Positions 26,642 to 36,669 of a DNA stretch of 64,000 bases are shown in pieces (position 1 is the first letter of the stretch; each line of letters starts with the position of its first letter). Source of the stretch: Panonychus citri (Eukaryota; Arthropoda; Arachnida; Trombidiformes; Tetranychidae); NCBI RefSeq assembly GCF_014898815.1, contig NW_026515482.1:1922001-1986000 (forward strand), in the 5' to 3' direction. The notes under the pieces were generated by a model that did no database searches, was not told the origin of the DNA, and worked only from the letters and a program-made list of their open reading frames with translations. The translations under genes were made by a program, and so were the position numbers.

Positions 26642-26657
26642 TGGCGCATTCGACAGG
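26642..26657 (+). other. Putative tRNA primer-binding site
   Basis: TGGCGCATTCGACAGG starts two bases after the LTR end. It begins with TGG, the complement of a tRNA 3' CCA, as expected for a minus-strand primer site. I could not match it confidently to one tRNA. It abuts the gag-pol start codon at 26658 with no spacer, an unusually compact leader. Confidence 0.65.
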
Positions 26658-29600
26658 ATGTCAACATCCGTTCATAAAATTAAGTTTACTTTAGTTAAAC
26701 GTGATAATCAAGTGTTTGTGACTCGATATGCTTTGTCTGATCAAAGAGATTGGATTCTCGTTAGAGAAGATCATCAAGATCTCGACAAGCACCCAATCAT
26801 CTCTTCAAAACAACCTACGTTAGCAGCAATTGAAGAAATGACCCGTCAACGTACAATCACCTTATTTTTAAGTTCAAGTGAAGCTCAAATGTATCTAGAT
26901 GATACAATTAGTTCTGGGTCAATTAGTGACGAAGCTTCGATAGAAGATATCGCTGAATCCCAGACCAACGAGCAATCATCTTCTGTCAACCCTGATCCAG
27001 TTAAATCAATGATGCAAGATTTAATTCAGTTCCAAATGGAGTCTTTTAAAAGTCTTCTCTCAACTTTTCAACAATCTATGAACTCTTCAAATGTAACTCG
27101 TCCTCATCGTATGGAAGTTACAAAGTTTGATGGTAAACACGAAGATGCAAAAACATGGCTGATAAGTTATGAAAAAGCATGTGAGTTCAACAAGTGGCTT
27201 AGTGATGATTCTAAAATAAACAATCTGAAGGGTAATCTCGATGGAATTGCATTGAAATGGTTCAACTCCCGTTTGGTTGAAAATTTACCTTTCGTTTGGG
27301 ACGATTGGAAAAATGCTTTCATCGACTCTTTTGGTCACAATCGACTAACCCAAGCTCAATTGGCATTATCATGGGAATATCGAGGTGGTCCTTTGTTAGA
27401 ATATTTCTACGAAAAACAAAGACTCATTCAACTCGCATTTCCAAATTTGGAAGATTATAACTTCATTACTCTAATGTTATTAAGTTTGCCTGATGAGCTT
27501 ACAAAACAAGTGAAAATTGCCGATATAAAAACTAAAGATGAGTTAAGAAAAATTCTAACTCAGCTTAAACCTACTCGTTCCACATCAAAAGAGGAAAGGG
27601 CCAAACTTCAACAAAAGAAAGGTAATGACAAAAATAAACAAGATAAAGCAGCTATGTTCAATCTTGAACCTAATCAAATAGTCGAACCTGATGAAGAAAA
27701 TGTCTTCGATATTAAAGTTGATTCCTTTCCAGCAAAAGCTCTATTTGATACAGGAGCTAAGCTTAATATGATTTCTTCCAAGTTCATTGAAAAATTTAAG
27801 CTTGAAACTTTTCCAACTGATAGACCAATCAAAGCATTTAATGGTACAATTTCCCATTTTGATAGAGAGTTGGAAGCTGTTATCACATTCAATAACCTCC
27901 AACACAAATTCTCATTTATTGTGAACAATGACTCAACTTACGATATAATTTTGTGCATCTCTGCTTTGAAAAAGTTCAATTTTAGTTGGAACTTTGTTAA
28001 AGGGACTGACATTGAACCCATCAATGATGTTTATCTTGGTTCTAGTTCCAATCCATCTACTAAGAATAAAAGTGAAGCGGAAACTCAGTTTCCAAGTCTT
28101 TTTTCTAATGAAGTTTCTCATCCTCAAATACAAGTGAACTTCACCCTTGCAACTGGTTCACCTGTAATTCAATCAAAAGCCTACAGATTATCTCGAGATA
28201 AATTCATTTGGGCTAAAGCTAAGATTGATGAGTTATTAAAAAAGGGAATCATCGTCGAATCAAAATCAAATTTTGCATCTCCTTGTGTAATCGTCCCGAA
28301 GGAAAATGGTACTCTTCGTCTCTGTCAAGATTACCGTGAAATTAACAAGCACACAACTCTAGACCCTTACCCATTTCCTGTTATCGACGACGTTATCAAC
28401 ATGTTTGGTGGTTGCAATTATTTTACTAAAATTGATCTTCGTGATGGTTTTTGGCAAATTGGCTTGACCCCTGAAACTCGTAAAATTAGTGCTTTTGTGT
28501 TACCATTTGGACATTATGAGTTAACCAGGTTACCATTCGGATGGAAAAATTCACCACCGATCTTTCAACGAGAGATTTCAAGAATACTCTCAATACCTCT
28601 TAAGACACTTAAAATTGCTGTCTACATCGACGATATTTGTATTGGTGGAATAACCGAATCAGAATGTTCTGAGACTACTTTTATTGTCTTAAACGAACTA
28701 TCAAAAAATGGAATGCAAATTAATCCTGATAAAAGTGTTTTCAACGTCGGTAAGATTGTATTTCTTGGTCGTGTTATCGATGGTCTCACCAAAACAACTC
28801 GAATTGAATCAATCGAAAGAGTCAAGACTATGCGAAAGCCGTACGACCTTCATAGTTTAAGATGTTTTACTGGTTTGTGTGGACACTTTCGTTCGTTCAT
28901 CTCAAACTTTGCTGCAATTGTGCGACCCTTGGACAAATTAAAACAAAAAGATGTTCCTTTCGTTTGGAGCGATGAATGTGAAAATTCATATCAACAATTG
29001 GTTGAATTTATAAGTTCAAACCCAATACTTAGTGTTCCTGATTGGAAATTACCTTTTGAACTTTCATGTGATGCATCTTACCATGGTACTGGTGCTATTC
29101 TTTACCAAAGAGATTCGAATCAACAAAGAAACAAACAACTTCGTGTTATTGGTTACTATTCCTACACCTTTACAAAGCCTGAGATCAACTACTGTACTAC
29201 AGAAAAAGAGTGTTTATCTGTGATCAAAGCGATCAAATACTTCAGGAGTTATCTTGAAGGTAGATCGTTCAAGGTAAATACCGATCATCAAGCTCTCTCA
29301 CATCTCATGTCATTAAAAGAGCCTAAAAATCGTTTGGGTCGATGGCAAACTTATCTCATGTCATTCGAGCTTCAGATAAACCATCGAGCAGGAAAAGAGT
29401 TAACCGATGCCGATGCTATTTCTCGTCTTTGTCCTGAAATACCAATGATTAACACTATCGTTGAAATAGGAGAACGAAAAAGAATTCAAGTACCCGAAGA
29501 AATTAAAAAGCAAATTCTTGAAAATTACCATGACGATCCATATTCGGGTGGTCACGATGGTATATCAAGATGCTATCACAAAATTTCAAAAAGATTCACT

Positions 29601-30518
29601 TGGCCAAATATGAAAGAAGATATTATAAAGTACATCCGATGTTGTGATATTTGCCAAAAAGTGAAATCAAAGTTCAAACATATTCCTGATCTAATGACTC
29701 TACCTTATCACTCGAATAAAATGTTCGAAGTAATTCATGTTGACTATGGAGAGCTCAACAAGAAAAGTGATTCACAAGCAAAAACCCGTTCATTTTTAGT
29801 TCTCGTTGATGAAGCAACTAGACTCTGTCAAGCAATTCCTATGAAAGAAGATGCCGCTTCCTTCGTGCAGTTCTTAAAAGCGCATCCTTACCTCGATCAG
29901 ATTAAAAAGATAATTTCAGATTGTGGAAGATCATTTATATCGAAAGCTGTTAAAACTTTAGCTGAAGAGAACAGCATAACTCTTCGTACGACTTCGCCTT
30001 ATAGCCCCTGGTCTAATGGAATGGCTGAGAGAACCGTCCAGAAAATAAAAACTTTCTGTCAGCTTTACCCCGAGTTTCCTGGAGGTTGGAAGAAAGCAAT
30101 TGATGCTGCAGCTAAACACAACAATCGAGCTTACAATCGTTCAATTGGATGCTCACCATATTTTAAAGCCTTTGGAAAAGTAGATTTATTGCCTGCCGAT
30201 AAGCTTTTCCAGGTTGAATCCTTAGGACCGATTGAAGAAACTGCATTCACCGAAGAGCAAATTCAAGTATACCGAGAAAAAATGAAAGACTATGCTAATA
30301 GAAACGCAAAAGCACCTTTCAATTTCAAAATTAATGATTTAATTTTGGTTTACACCGGAAAATTAGGTAAACAAAATCGTTTGGAAGGTCCGTTCAAAAT
30401 CATCAAATTACTAAAGAAAGATGAAATTACCAAAACCATTATCTACCTGAAAGATGATGAAGAGAAATTCGCTCATGTTAAAAACTGTTTGCCATACAAT
30501 CCCAGGAGTGATGATTGA
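26658..30518 (+). CDS. Gag-Pol polyprotein of Ty3/gypsy retrotransposon (1286 aa)
   Basis: One open frame encodes all proteins needed for retrotransposition. Gag-like region about 150-300, with FDG at 157-159 and a Trp/Phe-rich core around ALKWF (198-202). There is no CCHC zinc knuckle between Gag and protease; that stretch (about 300-340) is Lys/Glu-rich. Aspartic protease: DTG at 364-366. Reverse transcriptase about 530-700: DYREIN (558-563), first catalytic Asp in KIDL (D593), LPFGWKN (625-631), YIDD (656-659). RNase H: D805, TEKE (848-851), TDH (875-877). Integrase: HHCC finger H958, H966, C996, C999; catalytic D1029, D1088 and E1124 give D,D35E. C-terminal GPF module at 1244-1246. No chromodomain and no Env. 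The ATG at 26658 is the first in frame after the LTR; the next Met is residue 61. Gag and Pol are fused in frame, so no frameshift sets their ratio. All catalytic residues are present, so I infer a potentially active element. Confidence 0.96.
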   Translation: MSTSVHKIKFTLVKRDNQVFVTRYALSDQRDWILVREDHQDLDKHPIISSKQPTLAAIEEMTRQRTITLFLSSSEAQMYLDDTISSGSISDEASIEDIAESQTNEQSSSVNPDPVKSMMQDLIQFQMESFKSLLSTFQQSMNSSNVTRPHRMEVTKFDGKHEDAKTWLISYEKACEFNKWLSDDSKINNLKGNLDGIALKWFNSRLVENLPFVWDDWKNAFIDSFGHNRLTQAQLALSWEYRGGPLLEYFYEKQRLIQLAFPNLEDYNFITLMLLSLPDELTKQVKIADIKTKDELRKILTQLKPTRSTSKEERAKLQQKKGNDKNKQDKAAMFNLEPNQIVEPDEENVFDIKVDSFPAKALFDTGAKLNMISSKFIEKFKLETFPTDRPIKAFNGTISHFDRELEAVITFNNLQHKFSFIVNNDSTYDIILCISALKKFNFSWNFVKGTDIEPINDVYLGSSSNPSTKNKSEAETQFPSLFSNEVSHPQIQVNFTLATGSPVIQSKAYRLSRDKFIWAKAKIDELLKKGIIVESKSNFASPCVIVPKENGTLRLCQDYREINKHTTLDPYPFPVIDDVINMFGGCNYFTKIDLRDGFWQIGLTPETRKISAFVLPFGHYELTRLPFGWKNSPPIFQREISRILSIPLKTLKIAVYIDDICIGGITESECSETTFIVLNELSKNGMQINPDKSVFNVGKIVFLGRVIDGLTKTTRIESIERVKTMRKPYDLHSLRCFTGLCGHFRSFISNFAAIVRPLDKLKQKDVPFVWSDECENSYQQLVEFISSNPILSVPDWKLPFELSCDASYHGTGAILYQRDSNQQRNKQLRVIGYYSYTFTKPEINYCTTEKECLSVIKAIKYFRSYLEGRSFKVNTDHQALSHLMSLKEPKNRLGRWQTYLMSFELQINHRAGKELTDADAISRLCPEIPMINTIVEIGERKRIQVPEEIKKQILENYHDDPYSGGHDGISRCYHKISKRFTWPNMKEDIIKYIRCCDICQKVKSKFKHIPDLMTLPYHSNKMFEVIHVDYGELNKKSDSQAKTRSFLVLVDEATRLCQAIPMKEDAASFVQFLKAHPYLDQIKKIISDCGRSFISKAVKTLAEENSITLRTTSPYSPWSNGMAERTVQKIKTFCQLYPEFPGGWKKAIDAAAKHNNRAYNRSIGCSPYFKAFGKVDLLPADKLFQVESLGPIEETAFTEEQIQVYREKMKDYANRNAKAPFNFKINDLILVYTGKLGKQNRLEGPFKIIKLLKKDEITKTIIYLKDDEEKFAHVKNCLPYNPRSDD

Positions 30519-30525
30519 TTCAAGT

Positions 30526-30534
30526 GAGGGGGAA
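30526..30534 (+). other. Polypurine tract
   Basis: GAGGGGGAA lies 2 bp before the 3' LTR and 7 bp after the gag-pol stop. It is the expected RNase H-resistant primer for plus-strand DNA synthesis. The run of five G is distinctive in this A+T-rich window. Confidence 0.85.
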
Positions 30535-30536
30535 TA

Positions 30537-31081
30537 TGGTAACCATCAAAAACGAATAACAATTTAAGATTTTATTAATTAACCATAGAGGGCATTGAAA
30601 TCGCTATAAGTGTCGCTTACGCGAAATGTACGCGAATGTTTAACCAATGGGATACATTCACGGTGTAAAACACCGTGAATGGTTGACATACACGGTGTTT
30701 TCACCGTGTATGATTGTCACTTTAAGTTTATTTATTTTTTCTTATTTTCTCACGACTATTTCTTTTAATTAAGATTTCTGGTTAATCCTTTTCACTCTAA
30801 ACCCCAATATTGACCTTTCTAATCTTTTCTTCTAATCTCTTAATGACCTTAACTTATCTTCCAACGGTCACATCTGGCTAGAATATGTTTCTAGCCTAAA
30901 GTAAAAACCATATAAAAGGAGCAAATGATTCTGAGTTAAAAGTTAAGTTCTGATAAGTTAACTTCTCTCCTACAATAGTTTCTAAATTGTATTTCATTAA
31001 ATTAAAATAAAACTTTCACTGTGGTGCTACCAATTCCTTTATTTCTAATTTTGTTCAATTATTAAATTTGGTTACCACATT
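30537..31081 (+). repeat. 3' long terminal repeat
   Basis: This is the second copy of the LTR, immediately downstream of the polypurine tract. It matches the 5' copy base for base except T at 30701. Its TATA-like box falls at 30911-30918 and its AATAAA at 31006-31011, the latter being the likely polyadenylation signal for the genomic transcript. It could also promote outward transcription into the downstream flank. Confidence 0.96.
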
Positions 31082-31086
31082 AGTTA
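31082..31086 (+). repeat. Target-site duplication, right copy
   Basis: AGTTA directly follows the 3' LTR and matches 26091-26095. Beyond it the A+T-rich host sequence resumes (ATTGTAATC...), with the same texture as the left flank. Confidence 0.85.
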
Positions 31087-32050
31087 ATTGTAATCTATTG
31101 ATTATTTGAAATTTTGTTTCGTTTTTCCAAATACAAACTGATTAATAAAAACGTGAATATTTCACCAAACATTTTCAATTTAAATGATAGATTGAATTGA
31201 TCATCATCATAATCATTAATTGACCAATGGTCATTATCATTTGATTATTTATTTATCTTGTTTATTCATTCAATATGATAGATTGATAATCAGTAACATT
31301 TAATGGATGATGATGATTATCATCATGAAATCTCACCATGATTATGATGGACTATTATATTGAACTATTCATGTATGAATCTTGTTTTTTTTTCTGCCTT
31401 CATGTTTGTAATAGATTCATTGTTGACCATGATGATGATGATGATGATGATGATAAAATTTGATGTGAGAGGAAATGATGAACATGAAAAGGATGATGAT
31501 GGGTGATGATAAAAGTCCAATGATGATGTTAATGATGATGATGGACCGAAAGTCTTTGGTGATAATACTAATGGTCGATTGATTCAGATGATCATCATCA
31601 TTAAATAGACCATAAGATGGAAGATAATTATCCATAGTAATCATGTTGTTCGGGTTGTTGTTGTTTCAAGAGCTAAAGATATGAAAATATAAAAACAAAG
31701 CAGAAAAAAAATGATGAATTTTGTTGCGGCTCCAATGAATTCATATCCATAAACCTCATTATCTCATTTATTTTGTCATAATATTATCATCATCGTACTC
31801 ATCATACTTTTGTTATTATCACTCTCAGGGAAAATTTCAAAAAGTTTCAATGTTATCCTCAGATTAACTTATTGACTTTTATCCCTGTTGTCAACAATCA
31901 ACCATGAAAAAAAAACAAATCTTGTAATCAGTAAGTTGATCAACATTTAATAAAGGTTGGTTGAGTTTAATCAAATGAAGAGGGTGAGATGAGGGTGAAA
32001 GTTACTCCCTTTGAGTATTTGCTGACATTATACTATGGACATAGTTCATT
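31087..32050. other. Right flank of the retrotransposon, no gene seen
   Basis: Mixed texture: A+T-rich words near the junction, then GAT arrays (31430-31454). The minus-strand ORF 31417-31644 ends in a His run read from GAT repeats and is not credible. Confidence 0.5.
31430..31454 (+). repeat. GAT trinucleotide microsatellite
   Basis: About eight GAT units, encoding a His run on the minus strand. Confidence 0.9.
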
Positions 32051-33232
32051 AGGAAGATATTATAAATAAAGGAATAGGATGAGGATGAGGATGAGGATGA
32101 TAAGAGAGATTAGACCGGCGAGGAGGAAGATGGAGAGAGAGAGAGTGGGATGATGAAGATGAGAAGGAAGGGTTCAGAAGGATAAGAAAAAGATGAAGAA
32201 GAGAAAGAGAAGACAAATTAATGATGTTACTATTTCTCTTATATTTCTTCGGGGATTTGATACATTGTAAATTAGAGAGAGAGAGAGAGATACCTCACCC
32301 ACCTCACCCTCTTTCACTTTCTAGTTATTTGTAATAATAAACTTTTACAGTGATAATATAAATACGAATAGTAATAAATATAAATATAAAAAACAAGGGA
32401 AAAGTTATCAAAGACTCTTAAGTAAAATTGTTAATGATTTTTACTGTAATATTAACTAGAGGGTGGGTGGTGGGTGAGTGTGTACAAGGTGGAGAGTGGA
32501 TATAACCTTAATGTATGATATTGTAAAAAGTTAAGTTTTGTAGCTTTGCTTTTACTAGTGTGTATGTAATTTATATTATATAAAATCATCTGAGTGAATT
32601 CATTTACCGTTATGTTTGTATTTACTGTCCATTGTTTACCTAATCAGGTTCATTTTCAATTTTGACCAAACTACAATTACAATGAAGGTAAATATTGAAT
32701 GAAAGTGATAGAGTATCAGATTTTATCTTCATCAAAATCATATTACATCACTATTACTTATCAATTGGATTGTAAATGTTTGCCCGGTGGGGATGAAAAT
32801 AAAAAGTATCTCTGAAAATGTTTACAAATAAACATAATTCTTGTTGAAATATGTTTATATAAATACAACAAAGATGAGGCTGGATGATATTGATGATAAT
32901 ATCGCACTTTATCATCATCATAATCATCATCATCATCATCATCATGCAAATCATCAGTAAATAAGAAGACAAATTTTCAATGAGTAAGTTGAAAAGCTTT
33001 TGCATAATTGGTGTTGATGTTGATGAAGCGAGTCCTCTGTCAAATGAACTGTTAACTGATATTATTATTGGTTTCTTATGATGATAATGATGATGATAAA
33101 GATGAAGATGAAGATGATGTCTCCATCATTAGAAATACATCTTCATGAGAAGAAAACAAAAAAAAAATGTTAGACCAGAGGGAGTCTTTGGTCACGCTTG
33201 GTAACGTCTATGGGTTTGTAGTTGTAAATGAA

Positions 33233-33286
33233 GAAGTCGAAGTCGAAGATGAAGATGAAGATGAGGATGAGGATGAGGATGAAGAC
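33233..33286 (+). repeat. Compound hexamer array (GAAGTC, GAAGAT, GAGGAT)
   Basis: Two GAAGTC, three GAAGAT, three GAGGAT and a final GAAGAC unit follow one another in phase (33233-33286). This suggests stepwise expansion of variant hexamers. Confidence 0.9.
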
Positions 33287-34266
33287 CAAGTGATGAAGAT
33301 GGAGAAATGCTTTTTATAGGTGATGATGATTATTATGTTGCCAAAATTGTTTAACAAAATGCTCATCATCAACTAGAAATACGACTAATTATACTTATTT
33401 GTTTGTAATTACAATTAGTAAACAAAAAGTTACAAACAAATATCATTGAATGAGAGAGAGAGAGAGATTATGATGATGAGAAGGAAGATGAAGATGATAA
33501 TGATAACGATGATGATGGGAAAGAAAGTAAAGAATAGTTTTGATTATGTTGATATTTTTTTTCTCGTTCTACTGATTGTTACAAATTCCCAATACGAAGG
33601 CTTGTCAAATATCTATGTAAGTACTTTATGGAATCTTCCTTATCATCTTCGATTTTCTTTCTATGTCGGTTTTATCTTCATTCGATATTCTCTCATCTTC
33701 CATTTGATCATAAGCATCTTCTTCTTGTATACAATAATCTTCATTTTCTATGCTGGTATTTTTAGACAAAGAATTTCTTACAATTTAATAACATCATCAT
33801 CTTAATCTTAATCTGAAACCGTTTCTTCTTGGAAATGATTTTCTCTCTTTATCTTTTGTAAATTAAGATAATGATGAGGATGAGGATGATAATGATGAGT
33901 AAAAATTGTAGGGGAGGATATGGCTAATTGATGATGAAGAAGATGAGAGATCATTGAAACAAAGAGAGAGAGAGGGGAGAAAGGCCGAAAATGATGAGAG
34001 GCAAAAGTGTATCAGTTAAAGTTTTCATTTTCTATGGTTGAAAATATTTCTCTCATAGATTTCATGATGATGATGATGATGAGGATGGAAAATGATTATG
34101 ATATGAAGACGATGATGAGGATAATTATGATGATGCAAAGTGGATGAAAGTAATTTGAATATCATGTGAGTAAAATGTTTCCTTGGTTATCTCACAATGG
34201 AATCAGGTTAGTTATCAGTTCTGGTCATTTTTGCTTAGATCATTTTAGAAGCAAATAAGAAAAAAT

Positions 34267-34368
<102 letters not shown>

Positions 34369-35572
34369 ATAGTGAGAGCTCACTTTTCTTCTCATTTCCT
34401 ATGGGAAAAAGGTCTTAAATCAGCTTCGCATCATTTAAATTCTTGTTAACATGCGAATCTACATCACTCATGGAATCTCTTATCTTCATTTATCCTCTTT
34501 CATCTTTTTCTCTCCCCCACATCCACTGATCTTCTCCCTTCTTCTCTATCTCTCTTTTTTTTCAATCAACTTACAACCGAAAATTAAATTAATTACAATC
34601 ATCATCATTATCCTTTAGAGATGATAAGTAATAAGAGAAAATTAATTATTAAAAATAGTATCATTAATATTCAGCATCTTCATCAAACACCCTCATCATC
34701 ATCATCATCATCATCGCCATTGATGAATCTATGACTCATATTAATTCCGATATAAAACATTGGAGAAAAATTTTCTTTACTTTTTTTTTGTTCCAGAATC
34801 ATGATGATGAAAAATGAACTGTTCAGAACTGAGTAAGCTTCAAGTACTTAAAGATTCAGGGAGTGAAAAGTTATCATGTTATTTAAATTGTTTTGCTTTC
34901 AACAATTGAATTAAAGTTACAATTTCAATGAAAACATTATTCATTTAGATTTCATGGTGAATATATTTGAAAGAGAGAGAGAGAGAAAAAAAAGTTCCAG
35001 ATTATAAAAAGAGTTTGCAAGTTAATTAATCAGGTGAAAATTCATTTACTATTTTCAGGATAACCAGAATTTTAATCTTGTAACTGCATTTACAATGATG
35101 ATAGAAGATGATAAAAGATGATGATGATACTGATGATCACCTTTTATCTTTTCTAACCTAAACTGGATTAGAAATTGAAATGATCAGGGAAAGAAAAAGA
35201 GAAATATATTGATCTGTCTCAAGGCGATTTAATAAAGCAAGAGGATGAAGATGATAAGATGAGAGAAAAGTAAGAGATTGATTGGAAAAAAAAGAAAGTA
35301 AAACCTGTTGATAATGATGATGAGAAGATGAAAATGATAAGGATGATAAAGATGATTAGATAATGTTGATAGGAAAAAGATAAAGAACCAAAATAATTTG
35401 GTTCGTTAGAATTTGAATTCTTCTCTAATTTATCCTCTCATAACGATTATCCATATATATCAATTCCACTGGTGGAAGAATAAACTTTTCCTTATCGAAT
35501 TTATCATCCACTGATTATCATCATCATCATCACAGGTAAGAAGGAGGAAGATAAAAGACCTCCTAAGGTTCA

Positions 35573-35574
<2 letters not shown>

Positions 35575-35607
<33 letters not shown>
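35575..35607 (+). repeat. TC dinucleotide microsatellite (33 bp)
   Basis: A perfect TC run after CATA, ending TATCATCC. Confidence 0.95.
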
Positions 35608-35611
<4 letters not shown>

Positions 35612-36629
35612 TCCTGATGAAGATGAACTGTCAATGAAGGTTCAATATGGAGTTTACCTGTTGGAATGTCAATCTGACATGAGAGATACATCTGATTACG
35701 ATCATGATGATGATAAGGGATGAGGAGGAGGTGAAAGATTCACTTCTCACAGTTGATTCATTGGATTCATCATCAGCCTGTCAACTTATCAAATGATTCC
35801 AATTGATTCTCATCATGTGAAAGTCTCAAAGAAATTTCCAATTTCTCAGGTTGACAGATTCATGATAATCTCAAACTCCCACCAATCATCATCATCATCA
35901 TTACCACCACAGTCAAAAACAACAACAAAAACAACAACGACGATAACATAAATAATAATGAACGTTAATTGAAACAATTTGTTCAATTGAAAATGTAAAA
36001 TTACAACTGATACATTGAATCAACATGTATGTGTGTAGGATGAGAGTGATTAATTTATATTATGATTACTCTGATGGTGATAATATTTCAACCCTCAGTA
36101 TATTCAGGGTGGAGGTTTATACTGACCAGGATATAATCATGGAAATCCAATCAAGTTATACTTCATCTTCATATCATAATCTCAGTCCATTTATAAGATT
36201 AACAAATAATGCTAACAACTCAAGAAACAAAAGTAAACATTTGAATGAACTTTTTTATTCAGCTAATATCTATCGTTTATTATTACCCCTACCATGATTA
36301 TCATGTATCATCATGATTATTGAATTTTTATGAGTTTCTTGTGGTTATTTCAATGGTTATTATGGTGATTTTATTGCTTATGTATTTTGACGTGTTCAGG
36401 TATCATCATCAACAACATGATCTCATTTGTTGGATGATAAAATAATCTTCATCTCTCTCTCTCTCTATCACTTTGCATCATTTTCTTGATAAAATCTCAT
36501 TCATGTTCACATATTGACCATTGATGAAGATGATAACCTTTTATGGAGACTCCCGTTGATATAATTTTCTGTACTTATCTTCATCTCTTACAGTTGATCA
36601 TAATCATCTACCTGAAGATTATGATAAAG

Positions 36630-36631
<2 letters not shown>

Positions 36632-36666
<35 letters not shown>
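36632..36666 (+). repeat. AG dinucleotide microsatellite (35 bp)
   Basis: A perfect AG run after AAAGGT, ending AAGTAAAAAC. Confidence 0.95.

Positions 36667-36669
<3 letters not shown>

Larger units (their letters stand above)
26096..31081 (+). mobile_element. Intact Ty3/gypsy LTR retrotransposon (4986 bp)
   Basis: This is a complete LTR retrotransposon. It has a 545-bp 5' LTR (26096-26640), a PBS-like site, one uninterrupted gag-pol ORF, a purine tract (30526-30534) and a 545-bp 3' LTR (30537-31081). Read by eye, the LTRs are collinear at a fixed offset of 4441 bp and differ at one base (C at 26260, T at 30701). The element is bounded by the direct repeat AGTTA (26091-26095 and 31082-31086). 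The domain order protease, RT, RNase H, integrase places it in Ty3/gypsy (Metaviridae-type) rather than copia, where integrase precedes RT. There is no third ORF, so no envelope. Near-identical LTRs and an open frame imply a recent insertion. It sits inside a microsatellite-poor A+T-rich block and is visibly less A+T-biased than its flanks. I could not assign the clade. Confidence 0.97.

Noticed and set aside
27674..28825. Minus-strand ORFs inside the retrotransposon (27674-27928, 27933-28133, 28622-28825) and the plus-strand ORF at 29032-29223
   Set aside because: They are shadows of the gag-pol frame, which carries all the recognisable motifs.
35534..35542. Splice-donor-like AGGTAAG words (here and elsewhere, for example near 22302 and 62175) as evidence of exons
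   Set aside because: None is paired with an upstream coding stretch or a downstream acceptor that gives a recognisable protein. The word is expected by chance in this composition.
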